Assembly: GCA_021307315.1 (NCBI GenBank)
Contig: JAJSPD010000026.1
Span: 558,001 to 622,000, forward strand
Source of the DNA: Bisporella sp. PMI_857
Lineage: Eukaryota; Ascomycota; Leotiomycetes; Helotiales; Helotiaceae
Direction of reading: 5' to 3'
DNA: 64,000 bases
The notes beneath the pieces are model-generated. The model had not been told where the DNA came from. It searched no databases and saw only the letters and a list, made by a program, of their open reading frames with translations. A program made the translations under genes and the position numbers. Of this stretch, positions 1 through 11,600 are shown in pieces (within the stretch, counting starts at the first letter, position 1; each line of letters starts with the position of its first letter).

Positions 1-2299
1 ATGAAGCATAATCCACCACACACGATCCCAAGACTTCATAGAAGCAGAGTAGTTTATGATATCCCATTTAGGCACGCTCTCCTTGCGGGCGTCTCCCTTC
101 AGCGGCCAGATCTCGCGCCACCAATGTCTTCTGTCTGCCAGGAACTTCGAATGCTCTGAGCCGATTTGAGGTTTTGGGACCTTGGGACCCGAGACCCCTT
201 CCAGCACGTCGTGATGCTGCTCCTTATCATTGTAGGATCTCAGGGGTCCGGTACACTCCAAGCCACGTTCGGCTGTCCATTCAAGTGAGCAGCCTATAGT
301 GCTTAAGTCCTCATTCTCCAGATACTCTTCGACAGCATCACCAACAGTCAGGAGTGGTCGCTCCTGAACTGCCAGTATGGCCAATGCTAGTAGCACAAGT
401 TTGATCCCAAGACTGACCACGATGGTCATGAAGAATACTGTATTGTATCCAAGGCGACACTTGGAGCCACGGACTCTCAAAGCACAGAATTGGGCAGAAG
501 GAATTTCCACTGGGTCATATTCTCTAACGCCTTCGTATTTCCATGGGCAGAGCTCACTCTTTTTGAAGAGAGCAGAGCCTTTTCGACATGATCCTCCATG
601 TCCGCAGCCGAGTGTTTCAAAGATTAAAGGCAATGCTGGTGGATTCTCCCTTGCAACAATTTCCGTTCCGCCAGGAGTTTGGTCAATAAAGTATGTGGGG
701 CAAACAACACCTAGACTCTCCACCCTATTGGTAAGATAACTGAGACCAAGAATCATGTTGCTGGTGGTATTGCTACCGGCGCCGCTAACCACCAGCACTA
801 CTGTCCCAGCATATGATCGATATCGAGTACTGAACGTATCCAAACATTCATTGAGGAGCAACAATGACCAGTCTGGTGACGAAGCTTCTAGACCTCCGAA
901 TATTTTATTGTTGGTGGGGTTGGGATTCCTTCTTGTATTTAAAAGAAGAGATTCAAGATCTTTCGAGGCAACTGACAGACCTGTCCAGTTGGAAGAATTC
1001 ATATAATCCTGAAGCGGGCTAGTTTTGTGGTGCTTCCATGCGAAATATGGTGACATTTCGTATGCAGTATTCTTATCTTTCAGGTCTTCTCCCTCTTTCA
1101 GCAAAAGTTGATTCACGGTGGTAAGGTTACTTGGGCTGATTTCATTGTCTCGCACATAGATATGACGCTCTAAGTTGTATTTAGCTACATTATATTAGGA
1201 CTATAAGAAAACAGGAAGGGCGACAGGAGTGGGAGAGGAATAACTAACTCGAGGTAACTTCGCTTCGGGCTCTTGGTGTCGATGAGCTGAGGCCAACACA
1301 ATAAGCATAATTTCCAAAGAAACCCTCGCATATCTGATTATCCGCGGAAATTTTGACGTCGGGATTCCATGTTGACAACTTGTCCGTTGTAAATGATGGT
1401 ATCAATTTCTGGATATCAGCAACAAATTGCTCACATGGCAGCTTCTGGCCACATGGCGCAATGGCCCATCGATTACAAGTCTTGTCGACATTATTTTGAA
1501 TTGAGATCCCAGAGGGTAAGGAGGTCAACACCGTTGTGACAGCTGTAGGGCAAGGTACCTCTTCTCCGCTACCATTGTCGATTGTGCTTGTTAAATTGAA
1601 GAGACCGTTCTTTTGTACTTCGCTGCGGTCAAGGTTGAAAAAGGCATCCGAAAGCGTGACTTGATAAGACTCTGTCGCGGGAATTGAAAGAACAATTACG
1701 CTGTTGTACCTAAAGGCTATTTGGTCATTGGCAGCATTTTAGTTCAGTACAACTTACAATAAGTGGAACGGCATTGCAAAAAACATGAGCATCACCCATA
1801 AAACTCTCTTGCGCCATCCGAGGTATGGCTTCATGATGTTGTGGACAGACTGTATCCCAATCTCCATATAGTTCATATCCTTGTGACACTCGTCAAGCTG
1901 ATCTCTCGACGGCGCTGAAAGTGCGCCTAGCGTGGCCCCAGAAAAGATGCTGATGAGGGTGGCCAAAATGTTCACCACTAATGACCAACCCAGCCTCTCG
2001 TGCCGTAACTGTTCACAGTCTGTTGCTTGACCAAAGATTTTAAAGCCATAGTCGCCCCAGATATCGGCATCAGGATCTCGTTTTCCCCATTGTACCACCC
2101 CAAAAAATATTGAATGGGCAAGGAGGATGATGAAAGTCATGATGAAGTCCTTCCACAATCCCTTTTTCCAATCTATGCATGACAATACTTTCCGTGTTTT
2201 CGTGGTCCTATGATGGTCCTGCTGTTTTGAGCCTCCAGAGCCTCCTAATCCCGATATCGATAGAGCAACATGATGAGGCAGGCGATTGTCCGGCGCCAT
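1..2299 (-). CDS. DUF6536-type fungal membrane protein, 3' end missing
   Basis: Function unknown. Exons read as 2299-1758, 1709-1249 and 1184 to beyond position 1, all phase-consistent with GT...AG introns. The N-terminal part has a membrane segment followed by the DUF6536 signature: 'GALSAPSRDQLDECHK', 'MEIGIQSVHNI', then 'RVLWVMLMFFAMPFHLL' with YNS straight after the first intron. A long Cys- and Asn-rich presumably extracellular stretch follows. A second membrane segment (about 385-330 on the map) is followed by 'ERPLLTVGDAVEEYLEN', the 'GDA...FL' motif typical of this family, and a cytosolic tail ending in a WWR block. The frame is open to the window edge, so the C-terminal membrane segments lie outside. 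Family assignment is from remembered motif pattern; no biochemical role is known to me. Confidence 0.82.
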
Positions 2300-3762
2300 G
2301 AGCTATTGCAACCGTCTTAAAGTGCTACTAAATTAATGAACCTAAGAACAATCTACGGTATAGCTCAGAAAGCTGTTGGAAAGCTATAGGATAATTTGCA
2401 TAACCCATAGACCGTTTATAATAACTCGTGAAGGCTCATATCAATGTCAAGCTGGCGGTGGCAAAGTTCCCCCCATGAGACAACAGCCATTGAGCTCTCA
2501 TAAATCGTTTAACCTTCAAATGAGAACTGTAGCTACTGATGATTCTGGTAGCATACCTCCATATCAATTATAGAAATAGCTCATAGCCATCTTGGCCAAT
2601 CCACTTAGAAGCGACTCTATTATCTTGAGGATCTAGCGTGCATCCCCTCCACAGAGGCAGTGAGGACGATTACCATATTGCGTTAGTACGATGTGAAGTG
2701 TCTGAAGCTGACTGCAGGATCGAGTTGTACAAGTGGATGTAGATTTGCCATTGTGCTTTGGGGCCAAACAAGGCTGAAAATAAAGCAGCCAATTATTGAT
2801 AAGTAACAGGCGGAACATATATGTTCAAACGTTATAATTTAGAGGGCGGCCCCCACCCCCACGCTGTCACTTAATGTCTGTGTGGTGGCTCAGACTCAAA
2901 TTCCTTTTGCTGTTGAGGCTCAGGGTAAGGTGGCTTGCCGTGCAAAACCTATCACGCGAGAAGATCTGCATATGCGGAGGTTAGAAAGCACTATCGACTG
3001 TACGACTTAAAATAGATTACAAAGGCAGAACTTTTGAGTAGAAAAAACTATATTCGTCAATGGACGTTGTTCTGTGGATATGGCTGAAGTTGAAACTTTC
3101 AAGTTGTCTTAGGGGTCCAGCTAACTAATGACATCAGAAGCCGAATTTCACCAGCGAGTGTCAGAATTTGTTCCTACCTTGGAATCAATTTACTACTAAC
3201 ATAAAATCTTCTAATGTTGATAATATCTTAGAAAACCGAATTACTTTTATATTTCTAGCTAAATGTTTTTTATATGGTTTTGTATAATAGTTTAGCTAAG
3301 TTGACACATAAATTGTGTCACACAGGTGGCTGTCATGGCCCTGGTCCTATCTCGCTTAGAGCCCCTTAGGGCTCGGCCCCTGACACCACAAGGCCTCGCT
3401 TATACTGGCCTCTGGCTAGTCTCCTGTATATTAAGCGCTGCCTTCCTTCCCTTCTTCTGTCTGTAGCTTGTTCTCTTCGTTATAACGATTGATAGTCGTT
3501 CACAACTTTGAGTCCCTCTTCATAAGATCTACGGATCGAGATCCCTGTTAGGTGATTAGTGTATTATGCCGTAATACACACAAGTACTAAAGGCAGGATC
3601 TCTTATTCCGACACTCCATCAGACATAATATACTACGATGTAGTGTTACGGTAACACAAGGCTGGTTCAAGATTGCGATAGCCACAGGCAGGCGTAAAAG
3701 ATGAGGAGAGAAGCGTTGTTAATCTATCACTGCAGCAGCTTTGACACTTGTGTACTTCATTT
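2300..3762. other. intergenic region between two membrane-protein genes
   Basis: No convincing coding sequence was found. It is AT-rich in 3000-3300 and carries a GC-richer block at 3316-3613 described separately as a possible solo LTR. The part next to 2300 should hold the promoter of the DUF6536 gene, but no clear TATA box was picked out. Confidence 0.5.
3316..3613. repeat. possible solo LTR
   Basis: The block starts TGTCACACAGG and ends TTATTCCGACA, giving the TG...CA ends typical of LTRs. Inside it has a promoter-like CT-rich stretch ('ccttccttcccttcttctgtctg') followed by a downstream part with 'ggatcgagatccc'. Its composition differs from the AT-rich flanks. No matching 5-bp target-site duplication was found (aattg on the left, ctcca on the right), so this is tentative. 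Confidence 0.3.
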
Positions 3763-5642
3763 TCAGCTGAGTCGCCAAATACCAAAAGACCACCCTCCCT
3801 CCTGACTCTTTGACAACCCAATCCGCGGTCCACCATTTCCTCGCCTCTCTTCAAACATGTCTTCCACATCCTTCACCGGCACTCGGACCCTATCCCCTTC
3901 CAGATACGCCGCCATAACTGCAGGAATACTGAGCCGTGCTTGGACTTCCCCGGTCTCGCCCTGGACGACAAGCAGTGCTATAATGGTCAGGATAATGCCT
4001 AGCAGGACCAGCAGGAGGTTTGCAATCACCAAGGCCATCAGCGGCGCCTTGGGCACGCGTGCCACCAAGATCTCATTCCTCGACTGCATCTCGAGCGCGT
4101 CCCGAGGTTCAAAGGCACCAGAGGCGGCTGCCAGAGCGGTTTGGCTGTAAGACAGGGCGAACGCGTCGGAGATGTCCTGGGCGGACTGGCCTAGCCCCGC
4201 GACAGAGGCGGCCTGGACGAGGTTGGCCTTGCCGACGTCCGTGAGCGCCTGGGTGCCCTGGACGATGTTGGTGATGGACGAGTTGCTGGGGTAGGTCACG
4301 AAGCGGGTGATGGTGCCGTTGACGGACGAGTACTCGACGTCGTACGTGGTTGCGTTGCAGAACAGCCCCACGATGGTAGCGCCGCCATGGCCACCCTCGA
4401 CAACCTCCGGGTCGCTGGACTGCCCCGCGGTGCGCGGGTTGCGCATGTTCACGAGGACCATGGCCGCGTAGTAGTACGGGTTATTCGTGTTCTCGCCGGA
4501 CGTCGAGTTGTCTTGGCCGGAGGAGTCCGTGAAATACGCCATGGCGACGGAGTTCTGGGCGCCGACGGCTGTGTTGACTTTTCCTTCAAAGGCAAAGGGG
4601 CACTTGTACGGCGTCGATACCCCGGCAACATTTTCTGGGTTGATACATTGACTTGTTACTGGCGTGCAATACGACTGTATAGCATATGTTTTGGCCGTGT
4701 AGTCTAGTGAATCTAGTTGCACGGATTTCGGGCGGGTCATATATGCGTAGTGGTTCGCTCCAACAGTGTGTATTTGGACTAACATGCTATCCGATACGTT
4801 TGACAAGACCTTGACAGGGTCGTTTTGCAGAAGTACCATTCCAGAGGCAGGGTTATTCAAGTTGCAGCTAATGCTGTACGGCTGGAGGATATCGGTACAA
4901 TTTGGATAGACACCGAAGCCCACCGTTGGAGCGTCTAGAGCCGGCACCACCTGCCAAAAGCGAACTGTGATTGTCGTGAAGTGAAGCCAGGTATCAGTCG
5001 CGAGGACTAAGGCGCTATTCTCGAAAGTTAGCTAGATGACCCATAACTCAATGGGCGGGAGACGGGCCTCAGAAGAATACCAAGTATCAACATAGTTGCC
5101 AGGCTTTTGAGCGGCTTGCACTGGCTTTCCCGTCGACCTTTCCAGCCAAAGCAGTACTTCAGCCATCCCCACAGCGCAGAGGGTGCGGCGCTCGTAAGCA
5201 TACGCAGCATCAACGACAGCTGGTAGGGAGTGGGTAGCTGCGTTACGTCGTGGCTCTTTGAAGATGAAAGGATACCGCGTGCGATCGGGTACGAGACCAA
5301 GGTAACGGCAAAGCTAACTAGAATCGGGGCAATGGTGCTAGACCATGATGAGACAACGATCAGTGTGGATGCACTGAGCCGGACGAAGATGGCATTGGCG
5401 TTGTGCTGGTCAGAGTCGAAGGCCAGATTACTCGAGACAAAGTCATTTTGGACGACGCGATAGCGGAAGATCAACCCCAGCAAAAGCCCCGAGAATAGAA
5501 TCATCGGCAGAGTCATTACCGCAAATGCAGTAAGAATCTCTTGGATTCGCCCACCTATGCGAGTAGACGACGGCAACCGGCGGCCGGTGTCGTGGTCTGG
5601 TACGCTGTATGTTGGTCCATGATCTTTGTCCATGATTGACAA
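3763..5642 (-). CDS. fungal integral membrane protein with glycosylated ectodomain
   Basis: Role unknown. Two exons, 5642-5081 and 5006-3763, give 601 aa. The intron has a GTATTC donor, a CTAAC branch site and a TTAG acceptor; it removes in-frame stops and restores 'LVLATDTWLHFTTITV'. The N-terminus has a membrane helix (about residues 37-57, 'MTLPMILFSGLLLGLIF') and a further helix near 88-112, with another before the ectodomain. The ectodomain carries several N-glycosylation sequons (NCT, NVS, NST, NAT, NGT, NSS). A strong helix near the C-terminus ('LVIANLLLVLLGIILTIIALLVV') is followed by a cytosolic tail. The topology (helices, large ectodomain, one C-terminal helix, charged tail) resembles the upstream gene, but the DUF6536 motif was not seen. 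The very GC-rich middle produces long open frames on the other strand, which I regard as chance. Confidence 0.75.
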
Positions 5643-7167
5643 AACTGTGAAAGAGAGTCTACAATCGGTGGCAATGAGGTCTTTTAAGATTGGCTACTTA
5701 TGAATATGTGAAAGATCTAGATCCACAGCGTGTGAGCCACCATCGATAGTATGTCCATAGCTGGAAGTTGGCTACGGAAGCACCACCTAGCTTTGCTTTT
5801 TATATATGATTTGCCTATGAAAATAGTTAACAAGCAATCTAGGCGGTGCCAAACTCCGGTGGCGCGCATTTAGAGCTTCGGCTAGGCTTGGGCTAAGGCC
5901 CGGTCCGGCACAGGGCTTGAAGCAGCGTGACCCAAGTCCCGATGCGCCACCCAGGTGACTATGGACCCTCGATCGTTGATACGGCCAGCCAGTACAATGT
6001 CTCAGCCCCAAGTACCAGCCATGAACTCAACAAATAGAAGAAAGGTCTTTACAGCCTTTGAACAACTATATTGGAATTAGCTGTATACGCGTGCTGGAAA
6101 ACGCAATGTTTCTAAGTACTATGCAGGAATTGCAGTTAATAATGAAAATGCGGCTGTGCGGGTCAACATTTCGCCGAATGAGTTAATAGCATCTATTTAC
6201 TTATAAAAGAGTGTTACAGAAACCACTTTGCTAATGCTTGCGAGGTGTATGAAAATAATAATTAACATCGCTTTTCTAATGTGCTTTACTGTACAATTTT
6301 TTTGTAGTTCTTTTTCCCCCTGCTACTTGTGTTATGATTGTCACGTGGTCGTCACCTATCACTCAAATACTATTCTTGAATGCCGCGTGATACGTTGCTG
6401 TGCTTTTACAAGTTGCGAATCTCTAAGACTCCATCCGCCCTCTTTCAAATAAGCCACAAAGCATTAATACCCTCCACCTTCAAATATAACAACTGGCTTT
6501 ATTAAAAAGGAATTCGAGATCGGTGGTTATTGATAACCTGAAATCCTGATATAAAGAACAATTTTGGTAAGCCCTGACGATGGTGATCCAAGGTCGAACA
6601 GGGTATCAGCCTGGATACTTTTTAGAAATATTGATATCAACGTAGACGCCAAATTGCTTGATAGAAATACAGTGCTTATTTAATCGTACATCCTTACCTT
6701 CCACACCCAGTTAGAAGCGATTGGAGTCCCCCAACCATAACCTCTTGATCATTTTTCTCATGCACCGCTTCCGGTTTGATGATTAAGACTTTGTGATGAT
6801 AAATGGAAGCTGAAGTGGCGAGATACACTTCTGCTATACACAGAACGATCGTGTTCATAGCTAACTCCATATCATTAATTCACAACTTGTTCCTAAACAT
6901 AACAAAACTGTCAGTTCAGGGGCTCTCGGTTATGCGGTGGGGATGTAAACAAAGCCCCTGATTCGGAGCACTGAAAGAGTAGATATTAGGATACCTGAGT
7001 GGTGCCGAGGCTCGCTTGGACAGCATCAACATGCCAAATGTAAGGCGTGGGGATAGCCCCCGATATAATATATAAGTAAGCTGCCCCTCCACACCATTTT
7101 TCGCGCGTTCTCTCACATTTCTTACCTACTGTATTTTTCGGAGAAGCACACGTTGAATTGAGCAAAC
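5643..7167. other. intergenic region
   Basis: About 1.5 kb with no supported gene. Short open stretches lack recognisable protein features. An AT-rich run 'gatataatatataag' at about 7060-7075, roughly 100 nt before the MOSC start codon, is a plausible TATA-type core promoter element for that gene. Confidence 0.45.
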
Positions 7168-8127
7168 ATGCTCGAAAAGCTCAATCCCTTCGGACCCGCC
7201 TACCCCGCCACCGAAATCTCGGCCCTCTATATCTATCCTGTCAAATCCTGTCGCGGCATCCGACTCAACTCTGCGCAGCTCACCCGTGAAGGCCTCGACT
7301 TAGATCGGAAATGGATGTTCGTCGACGCGAAGAACCACCACTTCCAGACCATCCGGCAGATCTCCGAGATGACCCTCATCGACACCGCGATCATAAACGC
7401 AGGCGCAAACCTAGAGGACGAGGAGCTGGTGCTAAGCATCCACGATACGGATGTCAAAATCTCGATCCCGTCGCGCCCAACCAAACAATGGCTGGAGGAG
7501 CACACGGAGCTCGATAGGGTCGAGATCTGGGGGAGGAATGTGGACGCATATTTCTATTCCGCGGAGCTGTCGAAACCATTCTGCGACTTCTTGAAGAAGG
7601 ATGTGAGGCTTGTGTATAAAGGGCCCGAGAAAAGGACGTTCCGCGATACCAGCGTTAACTTCCCAGATGTGGCCCCCATACTGGTGGCTAGCGAGGAGAG
7701 CCTCGCAGAGCTCAATTCGAGGTTGGCGGAGAAGGATGAAGGTGAGATTACATACGAGCGCTTCCGCGGAAACATCATTGTAAGGAATTCGCCGGCCCAA
7801 GGTCCATGGAGCGAAGATAGGTGGAAGACGCTGCGCATTGGTGGATTGGTAAGTGGAACGAATGTTGATATAGTTGCCCGAGCCGCGAGATGTTTGGTGC
7901 CGAATGTGAATCCGGACACCGCAGTCGCGCACAAGAAAGAACCCTGGACTACATTGATGAGTTACCGGAGGGTGGATCCGGGGATAACTTTCAAGCCGTG
8001 TTTTGGTATGCTAGCATGTCCAAGGACGGGTGGGTTGTTGGAGGTCGGAATGAAGGTGGAGGTTACGGAGGTCATGCCTGAGGGCACGGAACACGTTTAC
8101 GGGAAGAATTTTGGCAAAAAGCTGTGA
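7168..8127 (+). CDS. MOSC-domain protein, mARC-like molybdenum enzyme
   Basis: Intronless, 319 aa. The N-terminal MOSC_N beta-barrel begins with 'ISALYIYPVKSCRGI' (about 17-31) and includes 'LDLDRKWMFVD'. The C-terminal MOSC core has the signature 'RCLVPNVNPDTA' around residue 242, where mARC proteins have their Mo-coordinating cysteine, followed by 'KKEPWTTLMSYR', the usual 'R.EP...L..YR' block. By family, such proteins are molybdenum-cofactor-binding reductases that act on N-hydroxylated compounds with a cytochrome b5 chain. No obvious mitochondrial presequence or membrane anchor is present, so location is open. The start codon opens the only long frame and is preceded by a compact AT-rich promoter. 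The gene converges on rad4. Confidence 0.9.
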   Translation: MLEKLNPFGPAYPATEISALYIYPVKSCRGIRLNSAQLTREGLDLDRKWMFVDAKNHHFQTIRQISEMTLIDTAIINAGANLEDEELVLSIHDTDVKISIPSRPTKQWLEEHTELDRVEIWGRNVDAYFYSAELSKPFCDFLKKDVRLVYKGPEKRTFRDTSVNFPDVAPILVASEESLAELNSRLAEKDEGEITYERFRGNIIVRNSPAQGPWSEDRWKTLRIGGLVSGTNVDIVARAARCLVPNVNPDTAVAHKKEPWTTLMSYRRVDPGITFKPCFGMLACPRTGGLLEVGMKVEVTEVMPEGTEHVYGKNFGKKL

Positions 8128-8676
8128 CCTGCCCATTCAGTAGAAGACTGAAATGTCAAATTCGTATACTCTAGGCTGCAGGCCATCCCCATGGGAGAGT
8201 GACCTAACATGCCACCACGTTTTTGGAACTCATGATGCTATGCAGCAACACAGCGTCATGTCACTCTTAGGACTGGTTGGAAGGCACATGAAATGGAGAA
8301 ATACTTTGCTCATGGGCTAACTCCTTGCCCGCTTTGAATTGAAAAACTATCTGGGAACCTTACATCATATACAGGACTGAAATATGCTAAGGTGTATATC
8401 TAAGTTGCTCTTGATATATTCTAACACAAGCCATCAGCGCAAAAGGAGATTGAAAGACTTGGATGAATTGGAATTGGGTTCTTCATGGTATCGGATCCCC
8501 TTGTACACAAACATTCCGTTTGTTAATGATGCCTTGTTAACGGCGAAGATTTGACGGTTCGAAATGTAGCAAATCAAGGAAATATCAGTAACTCGGCAAG
8601 AAAGCAGTTTAGAAAGGTGTATAGTCGACATTATCATTTTAATTTCAGACCGTATATAATTGTTACACATTTCATC
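8128..8676. other. 3' intergenic spacer
   Basis: Spacer between the convergent MOSC and rad4 genes. AT-rich, with no coding signal or structured repeat. It must hold both 3' UTRs and polyadenylation sites. Confidence 0.5.
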
Positions 8677-11600
8677 TCATCCATCATCATCATCCAGATC
8701 ATCGTGATCAAAATATCGTGATCTCAACCCTTGGTTCTTCGTTGCGGTTCTTCTGGGTGTTTTCTTTGGTTGAGTAGGTAGGGTGGCTCTTCTCCTAGGC
8801 GCCTTCCTTGCCGTTTTCTGAGGAATAGCCTCCGGCTCAGATTCAGGTTCAGATTCGATTCCAAGCTCAGAGCTAGACTCAAAATCGGATAGAACAGAGG
8901 AGGAATCTTGGCCTTCGTCTTCCTCTTCCGAGTCTTTGACCTCAGCTTTGCGTTTTGATTTGCCGTTGACCTTGAGTTGGGGCGTCTTCTGCGGAAGTGC
9001 ACGTTTAGCTGGCATTTTGCCTTTCACTGACTTTGCCGTTTGCTGGATAGCTTTCTTGGGTGGCCCAGGTGGCCGGCCACGTTTCTTTGCTTGTGGAACA
9101 ACTTCAGCAAGTTCAGCCTTTTCCATTTCAATGTCTTCGTCCGCATTGGAAGTCTTTTTTGTTCTACTGGATTCTAGAGCTTGGGTAGTCGCATAGGCCT
9201 GTGTAATTGAAGGCTTCGTTGGCTCATCATGTTCTTCAACTACAAATCCCCCTCCTTGGTCATCTTCATCCTCGTTTATAATAGGAAAGAAACTTGGTCC
9301 ATGATGTTCATAGGGTTCACCGTATTCGTGTCCTGCTGGAAGGAAGCCGCCTGCCATTTCCTCATCCCTTTTTGCCATGATTCGAGCCTGAACTTCAAGT
9401 TGCCTGTCGGTATTTTGTGCCTTCTTACTTATATAAGGATTGAGGACATCGGGGTTGTTGTCTAACTCGTCACCATATTCTTCTCTTACTCTCTCGATGA
9501 TTCGCATTCCCATCAAGAACTTCTTCCACGTAGTCAAAGCAGTCTTCGTCCTTTTCTCATCCTCTTTTCTCACTCGCTCTATTTCTTCCTTCTCCCATTC
9601 TTCCATCACGGCATCACAGTGCTCTTCCGCGATGACGACTCCATTTATTATTGGAACTGCCATCCGATGCCCAAACTCGAATCCTGTTACCGCTTCTGCA
9701 TAGTCAATTCCAAGACGCTTACATATCTTCACAGTTCCCCTTCGTGGTATATGTGCCGCACCCTCTGGAAGCATACTATCAACGTACAGATCTATGTTGC
9801 CGAAATTATTCTTTGGTATTACTCCATTCTCGATCGGTGGTGGAATGATCCAATCTGTTTGATCCCACGAGTACAAGCCTTGTAATGGTTTCTCACCGCT
9901 AGCATGTTCAGCTTCTGCTAGTTCACGTCTTCTGTTCGTTGTTGCAACTCGATATGGAACACGTTTCAATGGTTCTTCCCCAAGGATAGGTGCACGTCCT
10001 TCTTTATGCCAAGTCTCTTGACTTTTACAACTGACGACATCTTTTCGAAGATAGACCTTTTCCTCTACACTCTCCTCGCCCTTTCCTTTCATAGTAAAGG
10101 TCTTGACATGTTCAGCACCGGGTCTGAGAGCTTCTTCCCGTTTGAAGTGCCTCTCAAGGACAAACTCGGTAGAAGTTTTATATGACTGAAGCGTCTCCTT
10201 GCCCTCCACAACTTCTCTCTTTTCTGGCTTGACGGCTTTAAGGTCGGTTGCTTCCTCATGATCATCGACCTCTGTGCGAGGACATTTCTTGGTACCTCGA
10301 GAATAAGCGCTCATGACCGTCCTAAACCAGTCATACTCTTCATAACGCTTCACTTTACCGTTACGGTTGTAAATAGGCACTTTCTCTACTCCGAGACGGT
10401 TGCCCTTAGTTCGGCCGGGCCACATGTGCCGTTTCAAGTATCTCGTTGTCACATCCTTAGCCGAACCATCTGGAGAGTGACCAATGATGTAAGAAGTGAC
10501 CTGTTTGGCCTTATCTGATTTGCCTCCTCGCGGTTCAAACATCTCTAGAAACTTCGGTTCGTTGGCGACAATATGGAGAACCATAGCGTCGACAGAAGTA
10601 TACATATTGGTCACAGGCGACAACGCTTCCGTCCAATAATGCGGAAATAATAAATCCTGATCATAAGGTAATGATGGAAGAACCCGCTGTTTCGCAGGAG
10701 TAACATCTATGACGGAATCGCTGTCACTAGCAGCTGCCGCCTCCTCATCGCTGTCAGTAAGCTCAACAGGTGCATCTTCCTTGCCATTGCCTCGTGAAGC
10801 ACGTCTTGTGGAATCTTTGGCAGCAGATTTCGTCAACGTTTTCGTTTTCGTAATAGCTCTTGGCTTTGGCTTCTTGATAGACTTTGGTGTTGGTCCCCCT
10901 CCCTCGGTGGCATTCTCATCGTCTGATGTATCTTCTGCCATGGTGGCTGGTGATTTTTTCTTCAGCTTTCGAGGATTCCTCTCGAACGCCTCTTCATGTT
11001 GGCTCCATCCAAAGCCCAGTGGTTGTAAGTTGGCCACCATTCGCGCCTCGATTCCTATTGCTCGCAATAATCCTGTAAATAATTGCGCACCTACATCTCG
11101 ACTACCCTCCATCTTTTGCGCATGCTCTTTAAACTCATCGAGGTTCGCGATCTTTTCACCATGTAACTCTGGATTATGTGGGTCATTGTTGAAGCTCTTT
11201 ATTTCGCCATCTAGCTTCTCGAGCGACATATATCCAACCTTTCTTAATCCTGGAGCCGTAATTCGAAATCGTTGCTTCCAATATATTTGCAGATTCTTGA
11301 GCAGCTTGTGCAAAGGGTCTCCACGACTTCGATTGGCCTCCCCTTTTTCAGATCTCTCTGCTGGCCTGCCCCAATCTCTCTGACTTCTGGGATAATCTGC
11401 TTTGCCATTGACAGTTTTACCCTTGCCCTTTCCTTTACTACTAGAAGTCGGGCCTTCTTCTTCACCGAGGGGTAGTCCGCTATTTCGGCGCCAGCTTTCA
11501 ACTTCATTCACAACCGACTTTGGCAATGCCTCTACCAAGATATCCTGCAGCTCCTTGTCGCATAACCAGTGATTCCTTGTATGATTATGCCACATTAGTG

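Noticed and set aside
4387..4707. Plus-strand open frame rich in Arg/Val over the second membrane-protein gene
   Set aside because: It lies antisense to a well-supported exon with GC-rich third positions; the sequence shows no domain and is explained by codon bias of the real gene.
5006..5081. Frameshift in the gene at 3763-5642
   Set aside because: The apparent break is resolved by a normal 74-nt intron with a CTAAC branch site and TTAG acceptor that restores the conserved 'LATDTWLHF' block.
10709..11383. Plus-strand 224-codon open frame inside rad4
   Set aside because: Antisense shadow of the Rad4 coding frame; Ser-rich composition is the complement of its acidic/basic low-complexity regions.
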